Shown: in pieces, positions 39,089-46,317 of the stretch
Numbering within the stretch: the first letter of the stretch is position 1
Layout: the number at the start of each line of letters is the position of its first letter
NCBI GenBank assembly: GCA_016711345.1
Contig: JADJTD010000012.1
Location: 1 to 46,317, forward strand
Reading direction: 5' to 3'
DNA: 46,317 nt
Source: Chloracidobacterium sp.
GTDB lineage: Bacteria; Acidobacteriota; Blastocatellia; Pyrinomonadales; Pyrinomonadaceae
Made by a program: the position numbers and the translations under genes
Notes under the pieces: model-generated
What the model was told of the DNA's origin: nothing
Database searches by the model: none
What the model saw: only the letters and a program-made list of their open reading frames with translations

Positions 39089-39346
39089 ATGTATGAATTC
39101 GTGACTGTGAAAACCAAAGACGATCATTTACACATTCGACTGAAACCGGCAGTCAAAGACGAGTTAAAAATCGTTGCTGATGCGAGGGGGATGACGATGT
39201 CAGGATTGGTATACTCGCTGATAGTGAAAACGATTCGCGACGAAAAGAATCTAGAGCCGGAACTTTTCACAACGCAAAAGATTCCGGTTCTGAAACAAAA
39301 GGGAATTATATACTTGACTCCCTCAAATAAATCTGCTATATTTTGA
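39089..39346 (+). CDS. ribbon-helix-helix regulator, rightward
   Basis: 85 residues. VKTKDDHLHIRLKPAVKDEL then KIVADARGMTMSGLVYSLIV give the RHH pattern. Starts after GAGGTGATTT. It is divergent to the other RHH gene; the two share HLHIRL/TLHIKI-like ribbons and may be paralogs. Its 3' end overlaps the 22-bp element and the promoter of the following operon. Confidence 0.7.
   Translation: MYEFVTVKTKDDHLHIRLKPAVKDELKIVADARGMTMSGLVYSLIVKTIRDEKNLEPELFTTQKIPVLKQKGIIYLTPSNKSAIF
39301..39322. promoter_or_regulatory. 22-bp element, inverted copy
   Basis: Exact reverse complement of 880-901 (and 42371-42392). Here the element lies within the last codons of the rightward RHH gene and covers the -35 of the promoter at 39314-39342, as an operator would. 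Confidence 0.65.
39314..39342 (+). promoter_or_regulatory. sigma-70 promoter of the rightward operon
   Basis: TTGACT (39314-39319), 17-bp spacer, TATATT (39337-39342), 43 bp before the ATG at 39385. The -35 lies in the 22-bp repeated element. Confidence 0.75.
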
Positions 39347-39384
39347 TTGTTGGTTGCAGAAGCCACAGTAAAATACAGGAGAAA

Positions 39385-39600
39385 ATGAAAATGACAGATT
39401 TTAGCCACTTACATGCTTTAGAAGAACGGGCGGTTCGTATACGGGAGCGGATGATAGACGTGCAAAAGAATGACGCTCAATGGAAAGCCCAAGCTACGCA
39501 GCTATTCCAAACGGAAAAAGAGATAGCAGACGAACGCGAATTTCTAGGGCTGGAAGATATGTCAACGGACGATCTATATGCGGCTTTGGAGGAAAAATAA
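39385..39600 (+). CDS. small coiled-coil protein
   Basis: 71 residues from the ATG at 39385 (AGGAG upstream). Charged helix: HALEERAVRIRERMIDVQKN, QLFQTEKEIADEREFLG, acidic end. No family recognised. First gene after the rightward promoter. Confidence 0.6.
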   Translation: MKMTDFSHLHALEERAVRIRERMIDVQKNDAQWKAQATQLFQTEKEIADEREFLGLEDMSTDDLYAALEEK

Positions 39601-39601
39601 T

Positions 39602-39814
39602 ATGTGTTTGGTTGAGGATGAAGTACAGAAAACAAGACGGGATGCCGCGCGAGTCGCAGTTGATAGGATTATCAATGAAACGCCGCGTCAAATCTCGACA
39701 GAAATGTATGTTCGCTCAGTAGCTTTTGCTGCCTATGCGGAAGGCTGGAACGGAAAAGCGGATGAAATCAAGGAGGAAGAGGATGAAAGTAGCTGGCGAA
39801 ATCGAAACGTATAG
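39602..39814 (+). CDS. small hypothetical protein
   Basis: 70 residues from the ATG at 39602, right after the previous stop: MCLVEDEVQKTRRDAARVAV, then STEMYVRSVAFAAYAEGWNG. The C-terminus overlaps the next gene by 32 nt. No family recognised. Confidence 0.55.
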   Translation: MCLVEDEVQKTRRDAARVAVDRIINETPRQISTEMYVRSVAFAAYAEGWNGKADEIKEEEDESSWRNRNV

Positions 39815-40181
39815 CCCGCGAGTGTGCCAATGCGGGCATTTGGAAAAGGATCATGATTTATATGACGCCGTGTCCAGAAAACGCATGGACTGCCTAGTGG
39901 GAGTATTTATGGGGATGGAGATAGATGCGAAGCCGTGTCCGTGTAGCAATTTCAGTCTGGTTCACGTCGGACAACATCACAGAGATAACCCGAACGAACG
40001 GCTTGAGATGGACGCAGGAGCCGGACACTCAGATTACCCGTCGGAGCTGATATTTACGTCTGACAAGTTTGTTGTCACCGCCTTTGGCTACGACCGTGAG
40101 CATTGTGAAGATGTTTTACAATGCGTCTTACATGGACGGTTTGGGGATCACGAAGGCGACCGTGAATGGAGGAAGGTATGA
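39783..40181 (+). CDS. cysteine-rich hypothetical protein
   Basis: 132 residues from the ATG at 39783 (GAGGAAGAG upstream). N-terminal CQCGHLEKDHDLYD and CPCSNF give a likely zinc site; the C-terminal half reads YPSELIFTSDKFVVTAFGYD and CEDVLQCVLHGRFGDHEGDR. ATGA overlap with the next gene. Confidence 0.6.
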   Translation: MKVAGEIETYSPRVCQCGHLEKDHDLYDAVSRKRMDCLVGVFMGMEIDAKPCPCSNFSLVHVGQHHRDNPNERLEMDAGAGHSDYPSELIFTSDKFVVTAFGYDREHCEDVLQCVLHGRFGDHEGDREWRKV

Positions 40182-40525
40182 AACAAAAGGAATTGGAGCG
40201 GCATGGCTATAAACACGACCCTTACTGCGATTGTGGTATATGTCAATTTTGTAAAGGCGATGAGGATAAGTTCGGTAATCTGACAAAGAAAGGCGAACAA
40301 GATACCGACGCTTTAATGGATGCGGTTAAGCGAATGCTGATTCTCGAATGCTCTGAATGTGACGAAGCCAGAACAGAGAATCTTAAAAACGTCTTGCTAC
40401 ACGCCTGTGCTTTTGAGACTCGCCAGTTTGCAAAAACCGCTTGGAAGCACGGATGGATCGTAGAGGCCAGTAAAGTGCTGTGTCCCAACTGTCGAGCAGA
40501 TGCAGAGGAATGGAGGGCTATATGA
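40178..40525 (+). CDS. cysteine-rich zinc-binding-like protein
   Basis: 115 residues from the ATG at 40178. CDCGICQFC near the N-terminus, ECSECDE in the middle, and LCPNCRADAEEW at the C-terminus make several possible zinc ligands. Ends by ATGA overlap with the transposase gene. Function unknown. Confidence 0.6.
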   Translation: MKQKELERHGYKHDPYCDCGICQFCKGDEDKFGNLTKKGEQDTDALMDAVKRMLILECSECDEARTENLKNVLLHACAFETRQFAKTAWKHGWIVEASKVLCPNCRADAEEWRAI

Positions 40526-41439
40526 GCAAAAGCACAATATCAACCTTTGAACTATTCCAAATGTTTCCCGACGCAGAATCCGCGAGGCTCTACCTAGAGT
40601 CTCGCTTATGGCCTGATGGCGTAACGTGTCCGACGTGCAAAAAGGGCGAACGGATAACCACGCGGAAAGGCGGTTACTATCGGTGTAACGCCTGTAAACT
40701 GGATTTCACGGTTCGGACTGGAACGATCTTTGAGCGTTCGCACGTTCCGCTTCACAAGTGGATCTATGCGATGTATTTGCTCGTAACGGCTCGTAAGGGT
40801 ATTTCGTCGCTCCAACTCGGCAAAGAGATAGGCGTTACGCAGAAGTCGGCGTGGTTTATGCTTCAAAGGCTCCGTGAGGCTTGCGGCTCCGACATTGATA
40901 AACTTCGTGGAGTTGTCGAAATTGACGAAACCTATATCGGCGGCAAGGAAGCGAACAAACACGCCAATTTGAAGTTGAATCGCGGACGCGGCTCTGTCGG
41001 TAAGCAAGCCGTTCTCGGTATGCGTGAGCGCGGCGGTAGAACCAAAGCAATGCACATCAAAAACAACAGCTTGCCCGTTATCCAACAGGAAATCCACAAT
41101 CACGTTGAAGTCGGTTCGACCGTATTTACTGACGAACACGGCGCATATAGCGATCTGGACGGACTGTATTTCCATCACGCATCGGTCAACCATTCGGGCG
41201 GTGAATACGGACGCGGACTGATAAGCACCAATTCTATTGAAAGCGTTTGGGCGTTGCTGAAACGCGGAATTACTGGCGTTTACCATCATGTTAGCCCGAA
41301 GCATCTTGACCGCTACGTTGCTGAATTTACGTTCCGGCTGAACTTCGGAAACGTCAAATATCACACGCTCGAAAGGCTTGATAGCTTCGTTCTCGCGTCC
41401 TTTAACAAACGATTGACCTATAAGGAGTTGACGGCATGA
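40522..41439 (+). CDS. IS1595-type (ISXO2-like) transposase inside a phage operon
   Basis: 305 residues from the ATG at 40522. Zinc ribbon CPTCKKGERITTRKGGYYRC, CNACK; DDE domain with VVEIDETYIGGKEA, STVFTDEHGAY and NSIESVWALLKRGITGVYHH. All three acidic positions are present and the frame is intact. The start overlaps the upstream stop and the stop overlaps the next start, both ATGA, and no inverted repeats flank it. So it is not a recent insertion; it behaves as an operon member and may be domesticated. Confidence 0.88.
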   Translation: MSKSTISTFELFQMFPDAESARLYLESRLWPDGVTCPTCKKGERITTRKGGYYRCNACKLDFTVRTGTIFERSHVPLHKWIYAMYLLVTARKGISSLQLGKEIGVTQKSAWFMLQRLREACGSDIDKLRGVVEIDETYIGGKEANKHANLKLNRGRGSVGKQAVLGMRERGGRTKAMHIKNNSLPVIQQEIHNHVEVGSTVFTDEHGAYSDLDGLYFHHASVNHSGGEYGRGLISTNSIESVWALLKRGITGVYHHVSPKHLDRYVAEFTFRLNFGNVKYHTLERLDSFVLASFNKRLTYKELTA

Positions 41440-41555
41440 ATGAGAAAAAAGAGATTCCCGAAGCGCTAGACAAAATAACCGATAAAGTGCTGAATTACAG
41501 GCCAAAAGACAGACAACCGAAACCGCCAAAGGCGAAAAAGAAAAAGAAGAAATAA
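41436..41555 (+). CDS. lysine-rich 39-residue protein
   Basis: MNEKKEIPEALDKITDKVLN followed by a basic end with a run of six lysines. ATGA overlap with the transposase stop; 4 nt before the next ATG. Could bind nucleic acid or be a short linker gene. Its 3' half is where the terminal repeat begins. Confidence 0.55.
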   Translation: MNEKKEIPEALDKITDKVLNYRPKDRQPKPPKAKKKKKK

Positions 41556-41559
41556 CACT

Positions 41560-42350
41560 ATGAAGCCTATTATTTGGAGTTACGGCGGCGGCAAACAATC
41601 GGTGGCGATTGGCAATCTTATTGTCGATGGCCGCTTGCCCGTGCCGGAACGTGCAGTGATCGCCGACACTGGACGCGAAGCATCTTCGACTTGGCGGTAT
41701 CTCACGGAACACATGCAACCATTGCTTGATAAAGTTGGCCTTACGGTCGAAATTATTCCGCACAGATACGCTCTGCATGATCTCTACGACTCGAAAGGCG
41801 GCGTTTTGATTCCGGCATATACCGCCAACGGCGTGGGACAACTCCGAACCTTTTGCAGTGGCGAATGGAAACGTGACGTTGTTTATCGTTGGTTGCGTGA
41901 GCCTGAACGCGGCTACGGCCCAAAGAATCCAGTCATTCAATGGCTCGGTTACAGCCGAGACGAAATCGGACGTTGTAAGCCGTCTAAACGAAAATGGGCG
42001 GAAATTAACTGGCCTCTGCTTATGGGATACGGAATTACCATGTCCCGTGATGAGTGTATCCGCACTATTTTGGATGCCGGATTGCCGGAACCCCGTAAAT
42101 CGCGGTGCAAAATGTGTCCGTTTATGACGAACGCCGAATGGCAAGAGCAAAAAACAAGATGACCCTGATGATTTTCACTTTGCGGTCAATCTCGAAAAGC
42201 AAATTACGGCTAATGACGAACAAGGCGGCCTCTATCTGCATCGTTCCGGCGTTCCGCTCGACGTGGCAGACTTGACCGTTCGACGCTCCCGAACATCCTT
42301 TGTTCGGTCAAGGGGATTCGTCTTGTAACGCTTCTGGTTGTTGGACTTAA
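41560..42350 (+). CDS. PP-loop / PAPS-reductase-like protein
   Basis: N-terminal PP-loop SYGGGKQSVAIG binds ATP in this superfamily. Later CSGEWKRDV, CKMCPFMTNAEW, then NLEKQITANDEQGGLYLHRS and a C-terminal cysteine pair CNASGCWT. One extra A at about 42153 stops the uncorrected frame at 42162; with the base count of the left copy the protein continues to 42350, about 260 residues. Homologs are common in phages and called PAPS reductase, but real function is unknown; they could act in sulfur transfer or nucleic-acid modification. Confidence 0.85.
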
Positions 42351-42370
42351 TAGGTTCATTTTTCAAAAAC

Positions 42371-42392
42371 GGGAGTCAAGTATATAATTCCC
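42371..42392. promoter_or_regulatory. 22-bp element with -10 box, right copy
   Basis: Same sequence as 880-901, 33 bp before the ATG at 42425. Confidence 0.6.
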
Positions 42393-42424
42393 ATAAATAG
42401 ACCCGTATTGATAAAGGCGGTGAA

Positions 42425-42685
42425 ATGACACTGAAAACGAAAGTTTCTACAACTACATATCTCGGTTCAGATAAGGAACGAGACAAGGCTCTTGCTCAAA
42501 CCTATCCGGGAATACAATTCACCCAGTCGTGTAAGCATCGCAATGTTGGCGTTACTGTGAAGCAGAAGTTTACAGTTATGGATGGTGTATTCAGTCGCCC
42601 AGAATCGCTTAATGTGCTTTGTGCAAAATGTCTCAAACCGTATGGATGTTTAAGTCGAATCCCGCCAAAAATATCGAAAATGTAA
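42425..42685 (+). CDS. small CxxC protein (right copy)
   Basis: 86 residues, MTLKTKVSTTTYLGSDKERD, a CAKCLKPYGC motif, ending SRIPPKISKM. Differs from the left copy (934-1278) only after the CCC at 42661-42663. This version is more likely right. Last gene of the rightward operon. Confidence 0.65.
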   Translation: MTLKTKVSTTTYLGSDKERDKALAQTYPGIQFTQSCKHRNVGVTVKQKFTVMDGVFSRPESLNVLCAKCLKPYGCLSRIPPKISKM

Positions 42686-42811
42686 TAAAAATCCCGTAAC
42701 CCCTTTGTTATCAATAGCCGGACAAGTCCTTGCGAACGCACAGCCCACGTCTCCAAAAATGCTATATTGATTAGGTTTTATCGAGGTTTTGACGTTTTTG
42801 CAAAGGGCGTT

Positions 42812-42854
42812 TTGGGGCGATTTAAGGCGGTCTAGGTCGGTACAATCGCCCCAA
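42812..42854. terminator. convergent hairpin, right copy
   Basis: Same 11-bp stem as 1320-1362, between the CxxC protein gene and the leftward Mtd-N-like gene. Confidence 0.65.
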
Positions 42855-42864
42855 ATGTCTACCA

Positions 42865-43464
42865 CTAATTGAGCTGCGTCAAAATCATCGTCGCCCCTGC
42901 TAAGATCGTCGTGTCGGACGCGTCGGCGCTGGCTTGACGACCTCTCAGCAAAAACGTTCCCGCGTCTTCCGCATCCGGCCCGACTTCCATAGAACCAACG
43001 AACTGATAGACGCTGCTAGCCCCGGCAAGGGCGGACGGCCCAAAATTCGTCGTCAGGTCAACGACCCTTAGCACTTCACCTGTGCCATAGTCCGAACGAG
43101 CCATCCACTCACCGCTGCCCGTTAGCGTAGCTGTGCCGCCAAATTCTAGTCTTAACTCCGATACGGCACTATCTGACAGGAAGTTAAGCTCGACCTTGTA
43201 AAGCCCGCCTGACATTACGTTGCCGACTAATGCCGTATCGCCAAACGTCACGTCGTTGTTGTAGGTGATAGTTGTCTCGAGATACGACCGCTGGACCCTT
43301 GCGGTGAAATATGGCAAGTCGTTCCAGTAGCCGGGACCGAGTTTGATGCCACGCCCGCCGTCGCTTTCCTCGCCGAACTCAAATTCAGCGAGGTAAGGAT
43401 TGTCTGACACCCACAACGCGGTTGGCAGTGGAGCGTGAAATTTTGCGAAAAACTTTTGTGACAT
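42865..43464 (-). CDS. Mtd-N-like tail protein (right copy)
   Basis: Identical 199-residue product to 1373-1972; intact in both copies, so the frame is secure. Confidence 0.7.
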   Translation of the reverse strand: MSQKFFAKFHAPLPTALWVSDNPYLAEFEFGEESDGGRGIKLGPGYWNDLPYFTARVQRSYLETTITYNNDVTFGDTALVGNVMSGGLYKVELNFLSDSAVSELRLEFGGTATLTGSGEWMARSDYGTGEVLRVVDLTTNFGPSALAGASSVYQFVGSMEVGPDAEDAGTFLLRGRQASADASDTTILAGATMILTQLN

Positions 43465-43472
43465 AGTTTTTT

Positions 43473-43979
43473 CCTATGGATAGACAAGGATTTCGACGGA
43501 ACAGTTATTGGCATTCAAGTCCGCATAAGTACCGACGGTCAGATTATTACTTTTAAAAGGATATAATTGGCGTGAGACCATTGCCAACTCAAGAGAACAC
43601 CGTCAGTCTCGTAACTTCCGACGTTCGACCCGTAGGTTGCGAACAGAAGCACTTTAGTATCATCTGGAAACGCACCCGTCAGTGTTGCCCTATATGACCC
43701 AATGGAATTGCGCGTCCACACCAGCGTCCCGCCGAGCGTATTTTCCACAACTACAGCAGTCGGAGCGCCCGTCCCCGCTTGTGACAACGACGCCCGATAA
43801 ATCTTAACACCTGAATTTGCGAGATATGGACGGTCATTCCAACGTCCCGGCCCGACCTTGATGCCGTATGGTGCGTCTGATTCCTGTAAAAACTCAAACT
43901 GCGGAATATAAAGATTGTCCGCGACCAGTTCAGCCCGTGTCAGCGGTGCGGCGAATGTTGCTTGATAGTTGTCGCTCAT
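43473..43979 (-). pseudogene. Mtd-N-like tail protein (right copy, frameshifted)
   Basis: Same gene as 1982-2488. Here one base is missing at about 43554 (ACTTTTAAAA against ACTTTCTAAAA), so the frame leaves early after ILLKVII. The left copy continues to the ILVYP end shared with its paralog and is the right one. Confidence 0.7.
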
Positions 43980-44164
43980 AGTTTTTCTGCTCCTTTTGGT
44001 TCGTCTACTTTTGCCTCTTGTTCCGGCACGTTCACTTCCATTTGCTGGCATTGAGACAGTCCGAGCAAAAGACCGTTGACCTGTTTGAACGGCTGCTCCT
44101 CGAGAAAATTAACAATGGCTTGCGCCAAGTCTAGAGGTACTAATACGCCTGTTTGTTTTGTCAT
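43976..44164 (-). CDS. small hypothetical protein (right copy)
   Basis: Identical to 2485-2673. Confidence 0.65.
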   Translation of the reverse strand: MTKQTGVLVPLDLAQAIVNFLEEQPFKQVNGLLLGLSQCQQMEVNVPEQEAKVDEPKGAEKL

Positions 44165-44168
44165 ATTT

Positions 44169-45803
44169 TTAAGCTAATAGTCCTGTGTTTCGTAGTGCTT
44201 TGATTGCCTGAGCCACTGTGTAGCCGTCAAACGTATCGTCTGTAAGTATCGCGGTTGCCGCTCCTGCTGTTCGCGTGGCTGCGGCAACACCCGTTGTTGG
44301 TTGCACGATGGGCGTCTTTCCCCAAAATCCAAGTTTTTGCGAAGTGGACGTAGCGATTATCGATCCGTTCGCCGTGTTGGTAATGATGTGTTTAGCATCA
44401 GCCAGCGTGATGCTCTCGGTAAAAGTTACAGCGTCACCGAATAAGAAAGCTGAACTTCCGCCGACCGCGTCGAACGTAACGACGCCCGCACTGCTCACGG
44501 CTATATCAAGATAGTTGCCAGAGTCGCGTTCAACCCGCACCTGTGGAGCGGCGGTGTCTCGAACTTGCAAGCGAGCCGTTGGAGCCGTTACGCCACTTCC
44601 CAACCCAAACTTCCCGACATGATGCGACGGCATATCAGGCAGAAAGTAAATGCCGTATTTCAGCGTTGAGCCATAGCTTGCCGTTGACGTGTCGGCATAG
44701 ATCAGATAGTTGTTCGTGATCGCACCGCTGCCGCTGTAGCCTTCAAACGCGATGCCCTTAAAGTTCGGGATGGTGTTGCCGTTGTTTAATACCGAAACCC
44801 GCAGAGCGTTCGCGGCGGTTATCGTTCCGCCGGAGTTGTTTTGTATTCGCGTGAACGTGCCGTAGAAGTTTGTAACAGTTCCGGCGTTTACAAGCTCTTG
44901 TTTCAAGCCTGAAAATGTCGTGATGCTTCCGTTGATCGTTGTGCCGAAAGCACAGCACCGGCTTCTGTTGCTGTCTTGCCGACATCCACAGACAGCCTTC
45001 CCCAAAGTCCATAGGCAGTTTCACAGTTACCAGCAACGACAGCGGTGAACTTGCTGCCAAAGATAACGCCGTTTCCGCCGCTTCTATCTACCGCTTGCCG
45101 TGCCTCACCGAAAACGCCGTAAGTGCCGGCATTTGCAGCGTTTAAATTATTGATCGAAAAATTTGCTGCAGATACAATACTTGCCGAGCTTTCAAAACTG
45201 TAAGCGTAAAATAAGTGTTGCCGGGATTCGTAAGACCGTTCGCGCTGAACGTTCTACCCTTACATCCGTGACGTTTGGCGTTGTAAGAAACGACGGCATC
45301 CACGACGCCATGCCGCTTAAATTCGCAGCGGAAAGCCCGTGCAATTCGTGAGAAGCCCTGAGTTCGGCGTTCCAAGTATCGGGGCGATCAATACCGGCGA
45401 GGTCGCAAAGACTAATTTGCCTGTGCCTGTTTCGTCGGAGATCTTGGCTGCAAATTCTGCGGAGGTCATCACAGCCAGATCGCCGATAACCAAGCGGCTG
45501 GCTTCCATGTCAACCGCGATCTGCACGCCTTCTTTGACGGAACGGACGCTTTTTGACGATCGCGATGTTTTTGAGACTTGGAAGAGGCGAATGTCGCGGC
45601 CTTGGATCGAATGGAACTGCGATGGTTTGGCTGACGACGCCCTTGGCGAGAAACTGCGGCTCCATCGTCTCTTCGTCTTCCCATCGCCAATAAACATCGA
45701 CAGCGACGGCCTCGGTCTCGCCGTAATCTACAACGCCGCGCAGCACAAGATTAAGCGGCACGCTTGTCTCTGAAAGGTTTTGTCTTAGTATTAGATCTGA
45801 CAT
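44169..45803 (-). pseudogene. tail fibre protein (right copy, several frameshifts)
   Basis: Same gene as 2678-4317. The C-terminal part is intact and supplies the true end (GKTPIVQPTTG to LRNTGLLA). Upstream it is broken at about 44947, 45208, 45258, 45332 and 45603 by single-base or few-base losses, mostly in A, C, G or T runs. Confidence 0.8.
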
Positions 45804-45804
45804 T

Positions 45805-46060
45805 TTAGATCGTGATCTGCGTCACGCTTGCCGACAGTCCGTTGTAATTTTCAACGCGAAAATGTACGCGGTCGCCAACGATGGTCGTCAACGTGACCGC
45901 CGTGACCTCGCCGTTGACGTCGGTGAAAAAGCGGGCTTTCGGCCACGTCACCATCGAGGTCTTCGCTCCAAACACCGACGGCGATATTATCCTCGACCGG
46001 CGTCGGCACGCCTGCCTCGTTCTCAACTAAAACTACAAAATCAACAAAGGTCGCTGGCAT
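45805..46060 (-). pseudogene. 84-residue tail-region protein (right copy, frameshifted)
   Basis: Same gene as 4319-4573; extra bases near 45928 and 45938 shift the frame. Confidence 0.65.
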
Positions 46061-46067
46061 AATTTCC

Positions 46068-46317
46068 TCACACGCACGGTTCTATCGGGATCTGCAAAAC
46101 TCCATTTCAAGGTAACTGTTCCAAATTCGGTGCGGCATGTTGGCGGCCTCAGGACGGCGACGCCGCCAACGCAAATATATCCGTCGGGACATGGATTAAT
46201 GACGTCGCAAAATGTCTGGAGTTTTCGGCGTCGAGATATCGACCTCGAAGTTTTCCATGTAGGCGTTCGGATAGGCCTGGCGCTTTCGATCTCGACCTGC
46301 AGATCGTTGAGCCGTTT
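46068..46317 (-). pseudogene. tail tip protein, 3' fragment (right copy)
   Basis: Corresponds to 4581-4827 but with indels and substitutions; cut by the contig end. Confidence 0.65.

Larger units (their letters stand above)
41488..46317. repeat. right copy of 4.83-kb terminal direct repeat
   Basis: Repeats 1-4827. Accurate near its start (PP-loop gene almost complete here) and error-rich in its last ~1.2 kb, where the fibre N-terminus, the 84-residue gene and the tail-tip end are all frameshifted. The opposite quality gradient to the left copy points to assembly overlap of a circular molecule. Confidence 0.93.

Noticed and set aside
40606..42150. Long open frame of 514 codons on the minus strand across the transposase and PP-loop genes
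   Set aside because: It runs antisense to two genes with clear conserved motifs and itself shows no domain; an effect of codon bias.
1..46317. CRISPR arrays and tRNA genes
   Set aside because: No regularly spaced repeats and no cloverleaf-like segment noticed on either strand; a covariance-model scan was not possible here.

Overview
This window is one complete genome of a tailed double-stranded DNA phage (class Caudoviricetes), with the tail morphology most likely siphovirus-like: it has a 920-residue tape measure protein, a tail tube protein, a frameshifted pair of tail assembly chaperones, a lambda-type portal and a GpA-type large terminase, and no contractile sheath or baseplate genes. 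The first ~4.83 kb (1-4827) recurs at the right end (41488-46317) with scattered indels and substitutions that thicken towards each contig end, so the contig reads as a circular (or concatemeric) genome of about 41.49 kb assembled past its own start. Genes use ordinary Shine-Dalgarno sites, and many junctions are TAATG or ATGA overlaps. Nothing seen identifies the host beyond a bacterium with roughly balanced GC content. I found no integrase, tRNA, CRISPR array or DNA polymerase.

Layout. Nearly everything between 38973 and 1373 is on the minus strand and reads right to left. 38973-26620 is the early/regulatory and DNA-metabolism part: a ribbon-helix-helix (RHH) regulator, an HNH homing-type nuclease, a CII-like regulator, a coiled-coil plus zinc-ribbon pair of recombination-type genes, small membrane proteins, a DUF4406 protein, a RusA-like resolvase, a truncated PP-loop gene and a replication-initiator-like protein. 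25729-22522 holds a winged-helix protein, an M15/LysM endolysin, a string of small membrane proteins, a secreted protein, a sigma-70 region-2 protein and a NuiA-like nuclease inhibitor. 22513-14829 is packaging and head (small and large terminase, gpW-position protein, portal, fused prohead protease/major capsid protein). 14774-1373 is head-tail connection and tail (decoration-like paralogs, connectors, tail tube, chaperones, tape measure, tail tip, fibres and Mtd-N-like receptor-binding modules).

Two segments read rightwards. One is an IS1595-type transposase (27920-28818) that sits alone. The other is an operon from 39089 to about 42685: an RHH regulator, small and zinc-binding proteins, a second IS1595-type transposase joined by ATGA overlaps to both neighbours, a lysine-rich 39-residue protein, a PP-loop (PAPS-reductase-like) enzyme and a CxxC protein. 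It converges on the tail-fibre genes, separated from them by a strong hairpin. A divergent promoter/operator region at 38974-39088 separates the two transcription directions and looks like the phage's main switch.

Sequence quality: at least seven interior genes are broken by a single indel, several of them in homopolymers, and there is an 80-nt tract of pure G/C at 26829-26908. Most broken genes here should be read as assembly errors rather than true pseudogenes; the two copies of the terminal repeat can be used to correct each other.
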